Both the position numbers and the translations under genes were made by a program. From the NCBI RefSeq assembly GCF_001412215.1, contig NZ_LLWP01000009.1, forward strand, positions 248,001-312,000: a stretch of DNA of 64,000 nucleotides. Direction: 5' to 3'. This DNA is from Pedobacter sp. Hv1 (GTDB lineage: Bacteria; Bacteroidota; Bacteroidia; Sphingobacteriales; Sphingobacteriaceae). Shown one piece after another: positions 61,559-64,000 of this stretch (position 1 is the first letter of the stretch; each line of letters starts with the position of its first letter). The notes under the pieces were generated by a model. It ran no database searches. It was not told the DNA's origin and saw only the letters and a program-made list of their open reading frames with translations.

Positions 61559-63979
61559 TTAAGGTTGTTTTGGTGCTAATAAGTTAGCAAACAAACGGTA
61601 GGCACCAGGTACACCGGCAGGCAATTCTCTAAAGAATACCAAAGAGGTGTAAACGAATTTCCCTTTTCCATAATCAGCAATCAATAATGATCCGTCACTA
61701 GCAGTTTCGCCAGTATCGTTCATGCTAAAAATAGTGGTGTATTTAGGGTCTATATCTGTGGCAAAATAAATACCTCGTTCTTGTACCCAACCTTCAAAAT
61801 CTTTGGCTGTGATTTGGTTCGGATAGTTCAATGCCGGATGCGTAGGTGCTAAAAACGTTACTTTGGCGTCCTCTTCTGTAACTCTTTTGTTGGCCAATTT
61901 GAAAGGATATGGGCCAATATTCTGCATTTTTAGGCCATTGTTTACATTGTATTGGATCAACAAAGTTCCGCCGTTCTGCACATAGCTCAATAACTTTGGT
62001 TGAATGCTTTTAACCTCGTCATTGATGTTGTATAAGCGTACACCAGTTACAATGGCATCATAAGTTGAAAGATCGTTAGTTAAAACCTGAGCTGGGCTAA
62101 GTCGGGTTACCTCGTACCCAATCTGTTTCAATGCATCGGCCACCAGATCGCCAGCACCATCAATATAGGCAATACGTTTGCCTACAATCTTTAAATCAAT
62201 TTTTTCTACTCTGGCAGATGCCTGCGGAAAAATAGTGATGTTAGGGATATGCTCATAGCTAATGGTTCTTAACCCCTTATTATCGATTGCTCCATTTACG
62301 TTTACTTGTAAATCCAGATTGCCACTATTGGTTTCATTGCCAGGAGTAATGGTAAAACTAATGGTCTGCTCATCGCCTTTGCGGGTTAAATTGAAATTTA
62401 TTTTTTCGGGATTGCTTTTCCATCCTTTTGGCAATTGTGGAGTGACAGCGCCTGAGCTATTGTTTCTGAAACTTTTAAGTTGAACAGTAACCGTCTTGGC
62501 ATTGGTGCCATTAAACATAAAAGCCTTTTCACTTAACGTTGCCGTAACTGTAGGAGCCAGTACTAAAGGTTGGTATTGCTCGCCACGAATGGGATCTGTT
62601 GATTTATATACAATTGGTTGGTCAAGTTCAATTTTTTCTCCATTAATGGTCAATTGGAGTTTAATACTTAACGATTTTGGATTCTCAGGATAACCTACTT
62701 CTTGTTGCGAAGCGATAACGAACTGTCCAATTGGATGGTTTTTGGCCAGCCAATAAGGTTGTGTAAGGTCACTGGCCGAAGAGCTAACCTTAGCTTCGGT
62801 AACCGACAATTTATTTGGGGTTAATGAAATGGTATTTTTATTTCCGATGTTCAATGTAACAGACAAAGGGAATGTTGCAGCTACTCTTGAAATGGCCTGA
62901 ACTCTTACAGGAATAGTATCGCCAGCGGCATAGCTATTTTCTGGGGCATTGGCCTCTACCCAAATTCCAGCGCAAGCTAAAATAAGCTCATCTACCAACT
63001 GATGGTTAAATGAAGTATTTTGTGTTAACTTTTTAAGTTTTAATAAATTTGGTAAAGCTAACCAAGGGGCATTGCTGCGGTAGTTAGATTGAATCTGGTT
63101 CAAGAGTGTGGCTACTTCTTTGTTGTCAATTGCCGTATTTACGCCATCTAATAAATCGTTTTTTGCCGGATCGCCAGCTACATGACTAAAGTATTCTAAA
63201 GCCTCGCCACGTTGTAAGGTAGAACCAAAACCTTGGCTTTTGTGGTTGGTACGGCTAATTGCTGCAATTTCGCCATAACTTTTGCCTAATAATGGGTTAA
63301 ATAGGCCAACATCCATTTTAAGCTGATCGGCAGCAGTGGTATTGGTACTGCCAAAATTAAAGGTATTCCACACTATTCTTTTGGCTTGCCAAACTTGTAC
63401 ATATTTTAACTGTTCAGGAAAACGTTTCGGATCGGCGGCGGCACTAAAGGCTTCTCTGGCCAAAATTGCAGAACCAGCATGATGCCCATGACCTGCTCTA
63501 GCATCTTCTGGAAAACGGGTAATAATTACATCGGGCCTAAACTTGCGAATGACCCAAACCACATCGGCTAAGATTTGTTCCTTGCCCCAAATCTTAAAAC
63601 TCTCATCAGAGGTTTTAGAAAAACCAAAATCATTTGCACGGGTAAAAAACTGCTCGGCGCCATCAATGTTACGGGCAGCTAGGAGTTCTTGGGTTCTAAT
63701 TAAGCCTAACAATTCTGCCTGTTCATTGCCAATTAAGTTCTGACCACCATCACCCCTGGTTAAAGAGAGGTAGCCAGTTCTTACTTTTGCTTCCTTAGCT
63801 AAATAAGCCAGCAAACGTGTATTTTCATCGTCTGGGTGGGCGGCAATGTATAAAACACTTCCCTTAACACCTAGTTTAGCCAGGCCTAAAGCAATTTCTG
63901 CAGCATTCATTTGTTGCATCTGTGCTTTTAAAAAACAAGGGAATAACAATAAAATAAAAAAAGAGATCCGAGAGTTCAT
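61559..63979 (-). CDS. PIG-L family deacetylase with a C-terminal amidotransferase-like domain
   Basis: An 806-residue secreted protein. Signal peptide 1-20; PIG-L/LmbE domain (about 35-260) with the zinc motif AAHPDDE (46-52) and the second histidine motif GHGHHAG (about 163-169). A long beta-rich middle part follows (about 340-580). The C-terminal region (about 590-800, DLVADALKQIGYEVTRLSP to GGTLLIQYN) resembles class I glutamine amidotransferase-like domains lacking an evident catalytic cysteine. PIG-L enzymes deacetylate N-acetylglucosaminyl groups. Located in the periplasm or outside; it is the first gene of an operon with the small protein and symporter. Confidence 0.88.
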   Translation of the reverse strand: MNSRISFFILLLFPCFLKAQMQQMNAAEIALGLAKLGVKGSVLYIAAHPDDENTRLLAYLAKEAKVRTGYLSLTRGDGGQNLIGNEQAELLGLIRTQELLAARNIDGAEQFFTRANDFGFSKTSDESFKIWGKEQILADVVWVIRKFRPDVIITRFPEDARAGHGHHAGSAILAREAFSAAADPKRFPEQLKYVQVWQAKRIVWNTFNFGSTNTTAADQLKMDVGLFNPLLGKSYGEIAAISRTNHKSQGFGSTLQRGEALEYFSHVAGDPAKNDLLDGVNTAIDNKEVATLLNQIQSNYRSNAPWLALPNLLKLKKLTQNTSFNHQLVDELILACAGIWVEANAPENSYAAGDTIPVRVQAISRVAATFPLSVTLNIGNKNTISLTPNKLSVTEAKVSSSASDLTQPYWLAKNHPIGQFVIASQQEVGYPENPKSLSIKLQLTINGEKIELDQPIVYKSTDPIRGEQYQPLVLAPTVTATLSEKAFMFNGTNAKTVTVQLKSFRNNSSGAVTPQLPKGWKSNPEKINFNLTRKGDEQTISFTITPGNETNSGNLDLQVNVNGAIDNKGLRTISYEHIPNITIFPQASARVEKIDLKIVGKRIAYIDGAGDLVADALKQIGYEVTRLSPAQVLTNDLSTYDAIVTGVRLYNINDEVKSIQPKLLSYVQNGGTLLIQYNVNNGLKMQNIGPYPFKLANKRVTEEDAKVTFLAPTHPALNYPNQITAKDFEGWVQERGIYFATDIDPKYTTIFSMNDTGETASDGSLLIADYGKGKFVYTSLVFFRELPAGVPGAYRLFANLLAPKQP

Positions 63980-64000
63980 ACCGTATTTTAATGGTGTAAA

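Noticed and set aside
1-64000. tRNA, rRNA, insertion sequences or prophage genes
   Set aside because: I scanned the intergenic stretches and the protein translations and found none that I can support; small unstructured RNAs cannot be excluded by eye.

Overview
The window is a 64 kb piece of a Bacteroidota chromosome, most likely from a Pedobacter-like member of the Sphingobacteriaceae. The case for this rests on the AT-rich DNA, promoter elements of the Bacteroidota type (TTG about 17-23 bases upstream of TAnnTTTG), a type IX secretion sorting domain, many SPII lipoproteins, and families typical of the phylum (DUF1543, DUF2911, WbsX, KTSC, RarD-like permease next to recG). I see no tRNA, rRNA, CRISPR array, insertion sequence, integrase or phage gene. 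Genus assignment is inference from family content only.

Layout. 1-3748 (minus): end of a polysaccharide locus with an MsbA-like ABC exporter, two GT-A glycosyltransferases and the start of a WbsX-type glycosyltransferase, all tightly packed. 3.9-11.2 kb: meaB, an M24B aminopeptidase, a major OmpA-like protein with a strong promoter and terminator, a 47-residue membrane protein, ridA, a RarD-like permease and recG. 11.2-19.2 kb: secreted and lipoprotein genes, a beta-lactamase-fold hydrolase, fumC, an S1/P1 nuclease between two lipoproteins, a small tyrosine phosphatase, DUF1543, and a Crp/Fnr regulator with a carboxymuconolactone-decarboxylase-like protein. 19.3-24.1 kb: a full cyanophycin module (synthetase cphA divergent from cyanophycinase cphB, then an isoaspartyl peptidase). 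24.1-30 kb: a signalling cluster with a secreted TPR protein, two paralogous TPR sensor kinases, a NarL-type response regulator and a stand-alone LuxR-type helix-turn-helix protein; 7-2-7 inverted repeats lie at the same distance from the putative -7 elements of two of these genes.

30-40.4 kb: processing protease, SPFH protein, M13 peptidase, CapA-like protein, NlpC/P60 hydrolase, and pyruvate dehydrogenase E1 alpha plus E2. 40.5-44.7 kb (minus): a three-gene secreted-protein operon whose large member carries a matrixin-like domain with a ruined zinc site, four tandem Ig-like repeats and a type IX sorting domain. 45-49.2 kb: DUF885 peptidase, Dabb protein, hisS, NTF2-like protein. 49.4-54.7 kb: an accessory patch of unrecognised genes, headed by an HExxH lipoprotein and holding a small membrane-anchored family in three copies, one of them frameshifted and truncated. 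54.7-64 kb: single-domain response regulator, OsmC, alpha/beta hydrolase, J-KTSC fusion protein, NAD(P)-binding protein, DUF2911, and an operon of a PIG-L deacetylase, a 43-residue membrane protein and a sodium:solute symporter.

The best candidates for undescribed biology are the TPR-kinase cluster with its shared operator geometry, the HExxH-lipoprotein/paralog patch, the degenerate matrixin, and the PIG-L/small-protein/symporter operon.
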